Made by a program: the position numbers and the translations under genes. This document shows positions 46,222 to 57,629 of a stretch of DNA of 64,000 nucleotides, one piece after another (positions within the stretch are counted from its first letter, which is position 1; every line of letters starts with the position of its first letter). Source of the DNA: Streptomyces bauhiniae (GTDB lineage: Bacteria; Actinomycetota; Actinomycetes; Streptomycetales; Streptomycetaceae); NCBI RefSeq assembly GCF_004784475.1, contig NZ_SRRT01000001.1, positions 992,001-1,056,000 of the forward strand. Reading direction: 5' to 3'. Below the pieces are notes generated by a model. It saw only the letters and a program-made list of their open reading frames with translations. It was not told the origin of the DNA and made no database searches.

Positions 46222-46884
46222 CTACGCCGGGGCGGCCGAGCGGTGCGCCACATAGGCCAGCGTGCCCAGCAGCAGCCGGGCCGCCGGCGGACGCGCCGCC
46301 CCGTCCAGCACCGGCGGCCGGAGCCAGCGCACCGGGCCGAGGCCGCCCCGGTCCGAGGGCGGGGCGGTGATGTACGTACCCGGACCGAGGCCGCGCAGGT
46401 CCAGCGCCCCGGGGTCGTCCCAGCCCATGCGGTACAGCAGGTGGGGCAGCTCGGCGGCGGTGCCGGGGGCGACCAGGAAGTGCGCGCGGCCCTCCGGGGT
46501 CGCGGCGACCGGACCGAGGGGCAGCCCCATCCGCTCCAGCCGCACCAGCGCCCGGCGTCCTGCGGCCTCCGCCACCTCGATCACGTCGAACGCCCGGCCC
46601 ACCGGCAGCATCACCGAGGCGCCCGGTACCTCGGCCCACGCCCGGCTCGCCTCGTCCAGCGTGGCCCCGGCCGGCACCCGGGGCGCGAAGTCCAGCGGAT
46701 GCGCGCCCGGTTCCGGGCAGTCGGCGCGCCCGCAGGAGCAGGCGCCGCCCGAGGCACGCGCCCCCGGCACCACGTCCCAGCCCCACAGGCCGGTGAACTC
46801 GGCGGCCGTGGTGCATTCCGGCGTGCGGCCGCGCCGACGCGTGCCGGAGCGGATCTCCCGGATGCCGCCGATCGTGAAGCCCAT
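46222..46884 (-). CDS. Degenerate bifunctional DNA primase/polymerase N-terminal domain protein
   Basis: A 220-residue protein with the layout of the prim-pol N-terminal domain found in plasmid replication proteins: a cysteine cluster (CSCGRADCPEPGAHPLDF) near residue 50, then VMLPVGRAFDVIEVAEAAG, GRAHFLVAPG and LDLRGLGPGTYITAPPS. The usual catalytic Asp pair (DVD type) reads DVIEV here, so polymerase activity is doubtful and a regulatory role is possible. GGAGGGGG precedes the ATG. It is divergent from nsdA and this order is, as I recall, conserved in Streptomyces. Confidence 0.82.
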   Translation of the reverse strand: MGFTIGGIREIRSGTRRRGRTPECTTAAEFTGLWGWDVVPGARASGGACSCGRADCPEPGAHPLDFAPRVPAGATLDEASRAWAEVPGASVMLPVGRAFDVIEVAEAAGRRALVRLERMGLPLGPVAATPEGRAHFLVAPGTAAELPHLLYRMGWDDPGALDLRGLGPGTYITAPPSDRGGLGPVRWLRPPVLDGAARPPAARLLLGTLAYVAHRSAAPA

Positions 46885-47344
46885 GCCCCCTCCAACGGGT
46901 CCAGCGCGCCGGTGGTTACGAAACGGAGCGAGAGGGATGCGGAACGTGACTCCTCGACTCCCGCTTTCCCTCACCTCTACCGGGACAAGGCGGCGCATCG
47001 CGGCACGAACGGTGGTGAACGGGGCTTCGCGCGCCCCCACGCGCTTCCCTCCGCCCACTGTCGGTCGTCCGGTGTCAAGTGAAGCGCGCGGCGGTCATCG
47101 TGAGTTCATTCGAAGGGGTGGCGAATGGTGGCGTTTCAAGGATCGCCGTGGCTGGAAGGGTGATCGTGGGATTACTGTGAGTGTGCGAGTCCCGGGGGCA
47201 CATGCAGTCATGGGTATGCCGGAGGCAAGCCGTCAGCTCGTTCGAAGGGTGAGAACCAGCGGACGGGCGGCCCGGTCCACCGGCATTCTGATAGGGCTTG
47301 GCGCATCCGGCGACAGGTGGATTTCAGGGAATGGGGGCGTTCCA
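46885..47344. other. Long nsdA upstream region
   Basis: 460 bases between divergent genes, less G+C-rich than the surroundings. I see no clear promoter or gene. An in-frame ATG at 47212 could in principle extend nsdA by 44 residues. Confidence 0.4.
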
Positions 47345-48823
47345 GTGGGCGGCAACGGCGGTGGCGGGACGAACGCTGACAAGCGCCCCAACGACCTGCT
47401 CGGCTCGTGGTTCGTGCGCAGCGGCTGGTCCAAGGGGGAGCTGGCCCGCCAGGTGAACCGCCGGGCCCGGCAGCTCGGCGCCAACCACATCTCCACCGAC
47501 ACCTCGCGCGTCCGCCGCTGGCTGGACGGCGAGAACCCGCGCGAACCGATCCCGCGCATCCTCTCCGAGCTGTTCTCCGAGCGCTTCGGCTGCGTCGTCT
47601 CCATCGAGGATCTCGGCCTGCGCGTCGCCCGCCAGTCGCCCTCCGCGTCCGGCGTCGACCTGCCCTGGACCGGCCCGCAGACCGTCGCCCTGCTCAGCGA
47701 GTTCTCCCGCAGCGACCTGATGCTCGCCCGGCGCGGCTTCCTCGGCACCTCCCTCGGCCTCTCGGCGGGCCCCGCGCTCATCGAGCCCATGCAGCGCTGG
47801 CTGGTCCCCACCCCCGCCTCGCCGGCCCCGCCCGAGCCCGACCCGCTGCACGAACCCCGCAGGCCCGGCCGGCTCTCCCGCCCCGAGCTGGAGCTGCTGG
47901 AGTCCACCACCAAGATGTTCCGCCAGTGGGACGCCCAGTGCGGCGGCGGCCTGCGCCGCAAGGCGGTCGTCGGGCAACTGCACGAGGTCACCGACCTCCT
48001 CCAGGAACCCCAGCCCGAGGCCACCACCCGCAAGCTCTTCAAGGTCGCCGCCGAACTCGCCGAACTCGCCGGCTGGATGTCGTACGACGTGGGACTCCAG
48101 CCCACCGCGCAGAAGTACTTCGTGCTCGCGCTGCACGCGGCCAAGGAGGCCGGGGACAAGCCCCTCGGGTCGTACGTGCTGTCCAGCATGAGCCGCCAGA
48201 TGATCCACCTCGGCCGCCCGGACGACGCCCTCGAACTCATCCACCTCGCCCAGTACGGCAGCCGGGACTGCGCCAGTCCGCGCACCCAGTCCATGCTGTA
48301 TGCGATGGAGGCCCGCGCCTACGCCAACATGGGCCAGCCCGGCAAGTGCAAGCGCGCCGTCCGCATGGCCGAGGACACCTTCGCCGACGCCGACGACTGG
48401 GACGACCCGGACCCCGACTGGATCAGGTTCTTCTCCGAGGCCGAACTGCACGGCGAGAACTCGCACTCCTTCCGCGACCTCGCCTATGTCGCCGGCCGCA
48501 GCCCCACCTACGCCTCGCTCGCCGAGCCGCTGATGGAGCGCGCCGTCGACCTGTTCGCCAAGGACGGCGAACACCAGCGGTCCTACGCGCTCAACCTGAT
48601 CGGCATGGCCACCGTGCACCTCCTCCAGCGCGAACCCGAGCGGGGCAGCGCCTACGCCTCCCGCGCCATGGAGACCGCCCGCAAGGTCCGCTCGGAACGG
48701 GTCAACACCCGTATCCGCAAGACGGTCGGCGCGGCCGTGCGGGACTTCGGGGACCTCTCCGCCGTCGTCGACCTCACCGAACAGCTCGCCGTCGACCTTC
48801 CGGAGAGCGCCGAGTCGGGCTGA
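47345..48823 (+). CDS. nsdA: NsdA, negative regulator of differentiation and antibiotic production
   Basis: A 492-residue protein. The N-terminal third has a helix-turn-helix-like part (GWSKGELARQVNRRARQLG, then DTSRVRRWLDGENPREP), and after a Ser/Arg stretch (MLARRGFLGTSLGLSAGPA, Tat-like but internal) comes a TPR-like helical region (AKEAGDKPLGSYVLSSMSRQ). It matches NsdA of S. coelicolor in order and place; loss of that gene raises actinorhodin and sporulation. The GTG at 47345 gives the known length. No kinase or enzyme motif is seen. Confidence 0.9.
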   Translation: MGGNGGGGTNADKRPNDLLGSWFVRSGWSKGELARQVNRRARQLGANHISTDTSRVRRWLDGENPREPIPRILSELFSERFGCVVSIEDLGLRVARQSPSASGVDLPWTGPQTVALLSEFSRSDLMLARRGFLGTSLGLSAGPALIEPMQRWLVPTPASPAPPEPDPLHEPRRPGRLSRPELELLESTTKMFRQWDAQCGGGLRRKAVVGQLHEVTDLLQEPQPEATTRKLFKVAAELAELAGWMSYDVGLQPTAQKYFVLALHAAKEAGDKPLGSYVLSSMSRQMIHLGRPDDALELIHLAQYGSRDCASPRTQSMLYAMEARAYANMGQPGKCKRAVRMAEDTFADADDWDDPDPDWIRFFSEAELHGENSHSFRDLAYVAGRSPTYASLAEPLMERAVDLFAKDGEHQRSYALNLIGMATVHLLQREPERGSAYASRAMETARKVRSERVNTRIRKTVGAAVRDFGDLSAVVDLTEQLAVDLPESAESG

Positions 48824-49041
48824 TCGGCCCGCGCCACCCCATGCCCCGGCCGCGGCCGGTCCTCCCGAACTGCCCGACTCGGCTCCCCCATGCCAGGTCA
48901 TCGAGAGGCCGGACGCGGCCGGTTCACGTATGCCCCCACCCGCCTGTCGCTACGGCGAGCCCGGCGCCGGTTGCGCCACGATAACGACCGGTGTGCGCGG
49001 CAGCGGGCAGTTCATGGAGGCGTAACACGCCAGGTGCCTTC
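48824..49041. other. nsdA-amtB intergenic region
   Basis: The part before the GlnR box holds no gene. A GTAAC at 49022 may add a further weak GlnR half-site. Confidence 0.4.
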
Positions 49042-49079
49042 GTCACCCCCGCGAAACAGGCGGGCGCCCCGGTCGAAAC
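49042..49079 (+). promoter_or_regulatory. GlnR box of the amtB operon
   Basis: GTCAC-6-GAAAC-6-GCGCC-6-GAAAC fits the actinobacterial GlnR pattern of two a-b half-site pairs with 6-base gaps. It ends 102 bases before amtB. GlnR is the activator of this operon in S. coelicolor. Confidence 0.85.
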
Positions 49080-49171
49080 CGCGCTGCGTCAGTCTCTGGC
49101 GCATAACCGGCCCACCCCTCACTTGACCGGACCGCTCAGGCACCGCCCGCACGGGGCCGTACAACCGATGA

Positions 49172-50857
<1,686 letters not shown>

Positions 50858-50883
50858 GCACGAACGAAGACAGGAGTCGCTGG

Positions 50884-53331
50884 GTGACGCGCACGGACGA
50901 CCGTAAAGAAGCCGACGACACGGGACCCAGCGGCTACGCGGCGGCCCGGCTGCACCTCCTCAACGAGGGGGCGCGGTCCGGGCCGCCGCGCCGTACCGCC
51001 CTCGCCGGACTCACCGACGACTGGCTGACCGGCCTCTTCACCGCCGCCGCCCCCGCCGCCAAGGGCATCTCCCTGGTCGCCGTCGGCGGCTACGGACGCG
51101 GCGAACTCTCCCCCCGCAGCGACCTCGACCTGCTGCTCCTGCACGACGGCAGCGACCCCGCCGCCGTCGCCGCCCTCGCCGACCGGCTCTGGTACCCCGT
51201 CTGGGACCTCGGCATCAGCCTCGACCACTCCGTCCGCACTCCCGCCGAAGCCCGGAAGACCGCGGGCGAGGACCTCAAGGTCCAGCTCGGCCTGCTCGAC
51301 GCCCGCCACCTCGTGGGCGACCTCGGCCTCACCGCCGGACTGCGCACCGCGATCCTCGCCGACTGGCGCAACCAGGCCCCCAAACGCCTCCCCGAACTCC
51401 AGGAACTCTGCGCCGAACGCGCCGAACGCCACGGCGAACTCCGCTTCCTCCTCGAACCCGACCTCAAGGAAGCCCGCGGCGGACTCCGCGACGCCACCGC
51501 CCTCCAAGCCGTCGCCGCCTCCTGGCTCGCCGACGCGCCCCGCGAGGGCCTCGCCGACGCCCGCCGCCGCCTCCTCGACGCCCGCGACGCCCTCCACCTC
51601 GTCACCGGCCGCGCCACCGACCGCCTCGCCCTCCAGGAACAGGACCAGGTCGCCGCCGAACTCGGCCTCCTCGACGCCGACACATTGCTCCGCCAGGTCT
51701 ACGAGGCCGCCCGCGTGATCTCATACGCCGGTGACGTCACCTGGCGCGAGGTCAACCGCGTCCTGCGCGCCCGCGCGGTACGGCCCCGGCTGCGCGCCAT
51801 GCTGGGCGGCGGCAAGCCCGTCGCCGAACGCTCACCCCTCGCCGAAGGCGTCGTCGAGCAGGACGGCGAGGCCGTCCTCGCCCGCACCGCACGCCCCGAA
51901 CGCGACCCCGTACTGCCCCTGCGCGCCGCGGCCGCCGCCGCGCAGGCCGCCCTCCCGCTCTCCCCGCACGCCGTACGGCGCATGGCCGCCACCGCGCGCC
52001 CCCTGCCCACCCCCTGGCCCGCCGAGGCCCGCGAGCAGCTCATCACCCTGCTCGGCTCCGGACGCCCCACCGTCGACGTATGGGAGGCACTGGAGGCCGA
52101 GGGGCTGATCACCCGCCTGCTCCCGGACTGGGAACGCGTCCGCTGCCGCCCGCAGCGCAACGCCGTCCACGTCTGGACCGTCGACCGGCACCTCATCGAG
52201 ACCGCCGTGCGCGCCTCCGCCCTCACCCGCCGCGTCAGCCGCCCCGACCTGCTCCTCGTCGCCGCCCTGCTGCACGACATCGGCAAGGGCTGGCCCGGCG
52301 ACCACTCGGTGGCCGGCGAGATCATCGCCAAGGACGTCGCCGCCCGGCTCGGCTTCGACCGCGCCGACGTCACCGTCCTGGCCACCCTCGTCCGGCACCA
52401 TCTGCTGCTGGTCGAGACCGCCACCCGCCGCGACCTCGACGACCCCGCCACCGTCCGCGCCGTCGCCGACGCCGTCGGCAGCGAGAGCACGCTGGAACTC
52501 CTGCACGCCCTCACCGAGGCCGACGCCCTCGCCACCGGCCCCGCCGCCTGGTCCACCTGGCGCGGCTCCCTGGTCACCGACCTCGTCCGCCGCGTGTCCG
52601 CCGTGCTCGCCGGCGAACACCCGGACACCGAACCCGAACCCGCCGCGCCCACCGCCGAACAGGAACGCCTCGCCATCGAGGCCCACCGCACCGGCGGCCC
52701 CGTCCTCGCCCTGCGCGCCCAGGCCGAACCCGGCCCCCCGGAGGAGACCGGCGAGCCGCTCGGCGTCGAGCTGCTCATCGCCGTCCCCGACCAGCCCGGC
52801 GTCCTGCCCGCCCTCGCCGGGGTCCTCGCCCTGCACCGGCTCACCGTCCGCACGGGCGGGCTGCGCACCTTGCGGCTCCCCGACGATGTGGACGACGGCG
52901 GCTCCGTCCTGCTGCTCGACTGGCGCGTCGCCGCCGAGTACGGCTCGCTCCCGCAGGCCAGCCGGCTCCGCGCCGACCTCGTCCGCGCCCTCGACGGCTC
53001 CCTGGACATCACCGGCCGCCTCGCCGAACGCGACGCCGCCTACCCCCGCCGTCGGGGCCGCGCGGCCCCGCCACCACGCGTCACCGTCGCCCCCGCCGCC
53101 TCCCGCCACGCCACGGTCATCGAGGTCCGCGCCCAGGACGCCCCCGGCCTCCTCTTCCGCATCGGCACGGCCCTGGAAAAGGCGGCGGTACGGGTCCGCA
53201 GCATGCACGTCAGCACCCTGGGCGCCAACGCCGTCGACGCCTTCTACGTCACCAGCGGCACCGGGGCGCCTCTGCCACCGGAGGACGCGACCGCGACGGC
53301 CCGGGTGCTGGAGGAGACGCTGCGCGCCTGA
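50884..53331 (+). CDS. glnD: PII nucleotidyltransferase GlnD
   Basis: An 815-residue bifunctional sensor. The nucleotidyltransferase domain has VGGYGRGELSPRSDLDLLLL, a central helical part follows, the HD domain has HDIGKGWPGDHS, and two ACT domains near 620 and 735 (LLIAVPDQPGVLPALAGVL and IEVRAQDAPGLLFRIGTAL) bind glutamine. It modifies and de-modifies GlnK; adenylylation is the activity known in S. coelicolor. The GTG start has AGGAG upstream. It ends the nitrogen operon. Confidence 0.96.
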   Translation: MTRTDDRKEADDTGPSGYAAARLHLLNEGARSGPPRRTALAGLTDDWLTGLFTAAAPAAKGISLVAVGGYGRGELSPRSDLDLLLLHDGSDPAAVAALADRLWYPVWDLGISLDHSVRTPAEARKTAGEDLKVQLGLLDARHLVGDLGLTAGLRTAILADWRNQAPKRLPELQELCAERAERHGELRFLLEPDLKEARGGLRDATALQAVAASWLADAPREGLADARRRLLDARDALHLVTGRATDRLALQEQDQVAAELGLLDADTLLRQVYEAARVISYAGDVTWREVNRVLRARAVRPRLRAMLGGGKPVAERSPLAEGVVEQDGEAVLARTARPERDPVLPLRAAAAAAQAALPLSPHAVRRMAATARPLPTPWPAEAREQLITLLGSGRPTVDVWEALEAEGLITRLLPDWERVRCRPQRNAVHVWTVDRHLIETAVRASALTRRVSRPDLLLVAALLHDIGKGWPGDHSVAGEIIAKDVAARLGFDRADVTVLATLVRHHLLLVETATRRDLDDPATVRAVADAVGSESTLELLHALTEADALATGPAAWSTWRGSLVTDLVRRVSAVLAGEHPDTEPEPAAPTAEQERLAIEAHRTGGPVLALRAQAEPGPPEETGEPLGVELLIAVPDQPGVLPALAGVLALHRLTVRTGGLRTLRLPDDVDDGGSVLLLDWRVAAEYGSLPQASRLRADLVRALDGSLDITGRLAERDAAYPRRRGRAAPPPRVTVAPAASRHATVIEVRAQDAPGLLFRIGTALEKAAVRVRSMHVSTLGANAVDAFYVTSGTGAPLPPEDATATARVLEETLRA

Positions 53332-53348
53332 GCACAGGTGCCGGAACT

Positions 53349-53376
53349 CCCCGCCCGCCGGGTGCGACGGGCGGGG
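53349..53376 (+). terminator. Terminator after glnD
   Basis: A perfect 9-bp stem (CCCCGCCCG) and a 10-base loop. Confidence 0.65.
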
Positions 53377-53449
53377 ACGAATCGCTTGCGCGGCCGGATA
53401 CCCTGGAGGGCAGCCCAAAACGACTCCGACCTCGAGGACCGACGCCGCC

Positions 53450-55000
53450 GTGTTCGATACTCTCTCCGACCGTCTCAGCGCGACGTTCAAAAATCTCCGC
53501 GGCAAGGGCCGGTTGTCCGAGGAGGACGTCGACGCCACGGCCCGCGAGATCCGCATCGCGCTCCTTGAGGCCGACGTCGCGCTCCCTGTAGTCCGCTCTT
53601 TCATCAAGAACGTGAAGGAGCGCTCGCTCGGCGCCGAGGTCTCCCGGGCCCTGAACCCGGCCCAGCAGGTACTCAAGATCGTCAACGACGAGCTGGTCAC
53701 CATCCTGGGCGGTGAGACGCGCCGTCTGCGGTTCGCCAAGCAGCCGCCGACCGTGATCATGCTGGCCGGTCTGCAGGGTGCCGGTAAGACCACGCTCGCG
53801 GGCAAGCTCGGCCGCTGGCTGAAGGAGCAGGGCCACTCGCCCCTGCTCGTCGCCTGCGACCTCCAGCGCCCCAACGCCGTCAACCAGCTCAGCGTCGTCG
53901 CCGAGCGCGCCGGTGTCGCGGTGTACGCCCCCGAGCCGGGCAACGGCGTCGGCGACCCGGTCAAGGTCGCCAAGGACTCCATCGAGTTCGCCAAGGCCAA
54001 GGTCCACGACATCGTGATCGTGGACACCGCCGGCCGCCTGGGCATCGACCAGGAGATGATGGCGCAGGCCGCGGACATCCGCGACGCCGTCTCCCCGGAC
54101 GAGATCCTCTTCGTCGTCGACGCCATGATCGGCCAGGACGCGGTCAACACCGCCGAGGCGTTCCGCGACGGCGTCGGCTTCGACGGCGTGGTGCTCTCCA
54201 AGCTCGACGGTGACGCCCGCGGTGGTGCCGCCCTGTCGATCCGGCAGATCACCGGCAAGCCGATCATGTTCGCGTCCAACGGCGAGAAGCTGGACGAGTT
54301 CGACGCGTTCCACCCCGACCGGATGGCCTCCCGCATCCTCGACATGGGTGACCTCCTCACCCTGATCGAGCAGGCGGAAAAGACGTTCAGTCAGGAAGAG
54401 GCCGAGAAGATGGCCTCGAAGCTGGCGTCGAAGAAGGGCCAGGACTTCACCCTGGACGACTTCCTGTCCCAGATGGAGCAGGTCAGGAAGATGGGCAGCA
54501 TCAGCAAGCTGCTCGGCATGCTCCCGGGCATGGGCCAGATCAAGGACCAGATCAACAACATCGACGAGCGGGACGTGGACCGCACGGCCGCCATCATCAA
54601 GTCGATGACCCCGGCCGAGCGCACCGACCCGACCATCATCAACGGCTCCCGCCGCGCCCGTATCGCCAAGGGTTCCGGTGTCGAGGTCAGCGCGGTGAAG
54701 GGCCTGGTGGAGCGGTTCTTCGAGGCGCGCAAGATGATGTCCCGCATGGCCCAGGGCGGCGGGATGCCGGGCATGCCGGGGATGCCGGGCATGGGCGGCG
54801 GCCCCGGCCGCTCCAAGAAGCAGCCCAAGAAGGCCAAGGGCAAGCAGCGTTCGGGTAACCCGATGAAGCGCAAGCAGCAGGAGCTGGAGGAGGCCCAGCG
54901 CCGCGAGGCCGCCGCGCAGGGCGGCAACGCGCTCGGTCTGCCCCAGCAGGGCGGCCAGGACTTCGAACTCCCCGACGAGTTCAAGAAGTTCATGGGCTGA
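53450..55000 (+). CDS. ffh: Signal recognition particle protein Ffh
   Basis: A 516-residue SRP54 protein. The NG domain has AGLQGAGKTTLAGKLG (G1), DTAGRLGID (G3) and LSKLDGDARGGAALS (G4/closing). The M domain with Met-rich helices (MEQVRKMGSISKLLGMLPGM and GGGMPGMPGMPGMGGG) binds signal peptides and 4.5S RNA. The last 60 residues are Lys/Gln-rich. The start is GTG with GAGGA 12 bases upstream. Its receptor FtsY is 7 kb away. Confidence 0.97.
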   Translation: MFDTLSDRLSATFKNLRGKGRLSEEDVDATAREIRIALLEADVALPVVRSFIKNVKERSLGAEVSRALNPAQQVLKIVNDELVTILGGETRRLRFAKQPPTVIMLAGLQGAGKTTLAGKLGRWLKEQGHSPLLVACDLQRPNAVNQLSVVAERAGVAVYAPEPGNGVGDPVKVAKDSIEFAKAKVHDIVIVDTAGRLGIDQEMMAQAADIRDAVSPDEILFVVDAMIGQDAVNTAEAFRDGVGFDGVVLSKLDGDARGGAALSIRQITGKPIMFASNGEKLDEFDAFHPDRMASRILDMGDLLTLIEQAEKTFSQEEAEKMASKLASKKGQDFTLDDFLSQMEQVRKMGSISKLLGMLPGMGQIKDQINNIDERDVDRTAAIIKSMTPAERTDPTIINGSRRARIAKGSGVEVSAVKGLVERFFEARKMMSRMAQGGGMPGMPGMPGMGGGPGRSKKQPKKAKGKQRSGNPMKRKQQELEEAQRREAAAQGGNALGLPQQGGQDFELPDEFKKFMG

Positions 55001-55019
55001 GGTCCCGCCGTACGTGCCG

Positions 55020-55050
55020 AGGGCGCCCCTTCTTCGTGAGGGGGCGCCCT
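55020..55050. terminator. Terminator between ffh and the methyltransferase gene
   Basis: AGGGCGCCCC and GGGGCGCCCT with an 11-base loop, then TTCG. Confidence 0.82.
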
Positions 55051-55069
55051 TCGCGCGTCGGGGCAGGCC

Positions 55070-55912
55070 CTAGGGCACGCGGGCGATCAGGTAGCGGAAG
55101 ACGTTCGGCATCCAGACCGTTCCGTCCGGGCGCCGGTAGGGGTGCAGGGACTCGGTCAGCTCCTTGCCGACCTGTTTGCGGTCGGTCGCCGCGACGGCCG
55201 CGTCGAACAGTCCGGTCGACACCAGCCCGCGTACCGCGCTGTCGGTGTCGGCGTAGCCGAAGGGGCAGGCCACCCGGCCGGAGCCGTCCGGCCTCAGTCC
55301 CGCGCGCCGGGCGACCTCCTCCAGGTCGTCGCGGCGGGCCGGGCGCCAGGTGCGGGCGCCGCGCAGCGGTTCGGCCAGTTTGGCGGCGACCCGGAGCACG
55401 GTGGAGGTGGCGCACCGCTCGGGCGGGCCCCAGCCGGCCAGCACCACGGCGGCCCCGCGCGCGGCCAGCGGCAGCGCGGCGGCGAGGGTGTCACCGAGGC
55501 CGGCGGAGTCGTCGAGGGCGCCGACCGTCTCGTAGGCGGTCACGAGGGTGTACGGGGGTGTGTCGTCGTCGGCCGCGTCCGCGGGGGAGTCCGCCTGGAC
55601 GAGCCGGGCGTCCAGGGGGCCGTCCGGGTCCAGGCGTTCGCGGGCGAGGGCGAGGTGTTCGGGGCGGGAGTCGACGCCGGTGACGGCCGCGCCCTTGGCG
55701 GCCGCCAGCAGCAGGGCGAGCCCGGAGCCGCAGGACAGGCCCAGCAGGCGGGTGCCCGGTCCCACTTCGAGGCGCTCGTGGACGGTCTCGTGGAGCGGGA
55801 GAAGCATCCGCTCCTGGATCTCCGCCCAGTCGCGCGCGCGTTTGCGGGGGTTCACGCGGGGTGGTGCGGAACCCGCGTGGGCCAGGTGCTCCCGCACGAG
55901 CGTAGGTGTCAT
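55070..55912 (-). CDS. Class I SAM-dependent methyltransferase
   Basis: A 280-residue protein. The SAM-binding motif I is TRLLGLSCGSGLALLLAAAKGA near residue 55 (written here as the LLGLSCGSGLAL core), followed by TGVDSRPEHL (motif II) and TLVTAYETVGAL. The N-terminal RDWAEIQERMLLPLHE helps lid formation. Length and order suggest a small-molecule or quinone-type methyltransferase; the substrate is unknown. It is convergent with ffh and divergent from the zinc-protein gene. Confidence 0.85.
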   Translation of the reverse strand: MTPTLVREHLAHAGSAPPRVNPRKRARDWAEIQERMLLPLHETVHERLEVGPGTRLLGLSCGSGLALLLAAAKGAAVTGVDSRPEHLALARERLDPDGPLDARLVQADSPADAADDDTPPYTLVTAYETVGALDDSAGLGDTLAAALPLAARGAAVVLAGWGPPERCATSTVLRVAAKLAEPLRGARTWRPARRDDLEEVARRAGLRPDGSGRVACPFGYADTDSAVRGLVSTGLFDAAVAATDRKQVGKELTESLHPYRRPDGTVWMPNVFRYLIARVP

Positions 55913-56348
55913 AGGTAGCGCCCCAATCCGCCGGCTGTCCGTCGCTGTGCCCGGTGTGTGGCCCCCGTGTGCCGTGCGTGCGCACTTTCCACGTATGCCA
56001 GGTAACTCCCGGCTCGCCGTGTCGTCCAGTGGGTGTGGGGCCCGGCTTGCCGCCGGTTGGCGCGTGTGGCTCGAATTCACGCCCCCGCAACGCTGCCGCG
56101 CACCACCGGGTTCGGCGGCGCTCGGGCGTACCCGGTAACGTGCGGGTTCCGGCGGTGGCAGTAGCCCCGCCGACGCCGGCCGCCGTACGTCTTGCTACGC
56201 ACCGGCTTGTGGGGAGCTGCGAGGCTTCTGCGTGAAACGGCGGACCCGCCCTCGTCAGGACGCATCGGCGACAACTGACGGGTAGGTGCAAATTATTTGA
56301 GATGCCCCGGAATAGGAACACAGCGGCACCCCCGCTCGTTGTCATTAC
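55913..56348. other. Divergent control region between methyltransferase and zinc-protein genes
   Basis: 436 bases with no gene that I can support. An A+T-rich patch at about 56285-56320 (CAAATTATTTGAG) probably holds the promoter of the rightward gene. Confidence 0.4.
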
Positions 56349-56948
56349 GTGAGCACGACACAGACACCACCTGTTCTCGCCGCGGAGCTGGCGCAGGCGT
56401 GGGCCGACATTCAGCGGTACCACCCCGAGCTGCCCGACCTCGCCGCACCGGAATCACTGATCGGGGAGTCGTCGTCCGCGTGCGGGCACGAGCTCTCCTT
56501 CGAGCGGCTGCTGCACGAGGCGGTGCACGGCATCGCCGCCTCTCGCGGGGTGCGCGACACCTCGCGCGCCGGCCGCTACCACAACCGCCGTTTCCTCGCC
56601 GTCGCCGAGGAGCTGGGCCTGGACCACCCCGAGGAGCCGCATCCCAGCAGCGGTTTCTCGCTGGTCACGCTCAACCCCGAGGCCAAACGGCGCTACCGTC
56701 CGACCATCGACCGGCTGCAGCGGGCGCTGAAGGCGCACACGGTGGCCACCTCCGCCGACACCACCCGCACCTTCCGGGGCCCGGCCGCCCGGCACGGCTC
56801 CTCCGGGGGCGGGGTCCGGGTCAAGGCGGTCTGCGACTGCGGGCGCAACGTCCGGGTGGTCCCCTCGGTCCTGGCGCAGGCGCCGATCATGTGCGGCGGC
56901 TGCGGCAAACCGTTCCGCATCCCGGAAACCGTAGCGGCGGCCGGCTGA
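56349..56948 (+). CDS. HExxH metalloprotease-like protein with C-terminal zinc ribbon (SprT-like)
   Basis: A 199-residue protein. [15 protein letters not shown] carries HEAVH, and a further His in [16 protein letters not shown] about 22 residues later fits the third zinc ligand of SprT-type proteases. The C-terminal part has CDCG and CGGCG, a zinc ribbon. Similar proteins are frequent in actinomycete chromosomes and plasmids. SprT/Spartan relatives act on DNA-protein crosslinks, but that role here is only an inference. The start is GTG. Confidence 0.78.
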   Translation: MSTTQTPPVLAAELAQAWADIQRYHPELPDLAAPESLIGESSSACGHELSFERLLHEAVHGIAASRGVRDTSRAGRYHNRRFLAVAEELGLDHPEEPHPSSGFSLVTLNPEAKRRYRPTIDRLQRALKAHTVATSADTTRTFRGPAARHGSSGGGVRVKAVCDCGRNVRVVPSVLAQAPIMCGGCGKPFRIPETVAAAG

Positions 56949-57201
56949 CGCGACGGCTGCTCGTGGCAGCCGTACGGTCGGTTTCCACCCCCCTGCGGGC
57001 CGCGTCCCGCAAGCATGCCCAAGATCGCCGGCCCCGTCCCGGAAGGCCCCGCAGGGTGTGGCACAATGGCTAGCTGTACTCGACAGTCGCACAGGACCCC
57101 TCTCTCCTCCGGCTGACGCGTCCATCGGGCACTCGGGTACCGCAACCCCACGCGGCAACTCCGCCGTGCCCAACACGTCAATTCCAGGAGAACTCACTCC
57201 C

Positions 57202-57624
57202 GTGGCAGTCAAGATCAAGCTGAAGCGTCTGGGCAAGATCCGTTCGCCTCACTACCGCATCGTCGTCGCCGACTCCCGTACCCGCCGTGACGGCCGGGCC
57301 ATCGAGGAGATCGGCAAGTACCACCCGACCTACAACCCGTCGGTCATGGAGGTGGACGCCGATCGCGTCGCCTACTGGCTGGGTGTCGGTGCGCAGCCGA
57401 CCGAGCCGGTGCTCGCCATTCTGAAGAAGACCGGCGACTGGCAGAAGTTCAAGGGCGAGCCGGCCCCCGCGCCGCTGCTCGTGGCCGCGCCGAAGGCCGA
57501 GCGTCCGTCGTTCGAGGGCCTCGGCTCCGACGACGACAACAAGGGTGAGGCCATCACCCAGAAGAAGAAGGCTGAGAAGAAGGACGAGGCGGCCGCTGAG
57601 TCCGCCGAGTCGACCGAGGCCTGA
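57202..57624 (+). CDS. rpsP: Ribosomal protein bS16
   Basis: A 140-residue S16 protein. [21 protein letters not shown] and [10 protein letters not shown] are the core; a Lys/Glu/Ala tail of about 50 residues follows, as in Streptomyces S16. The GTG has CAGGAG upstream. A CACAAT at about 57061 is the likely -10 element of the operon rpsP-khpA-rimM-trmD. Confidence 0.96.
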   Translation: MAVKIKLKRLGKIRSPHYRIVVADSRTRRDGRAIEEIGKYHPTYNPSVMEVDADRVAYWLGVGAQPTEPVLAILKKTGDWQKFKGEPAPAPLLVAAPKAERPSFEGLGSDDDNKGEAITQKKKAEKKDEAAAESAESTEA

Positions 57625-57629
57625 GCAGC

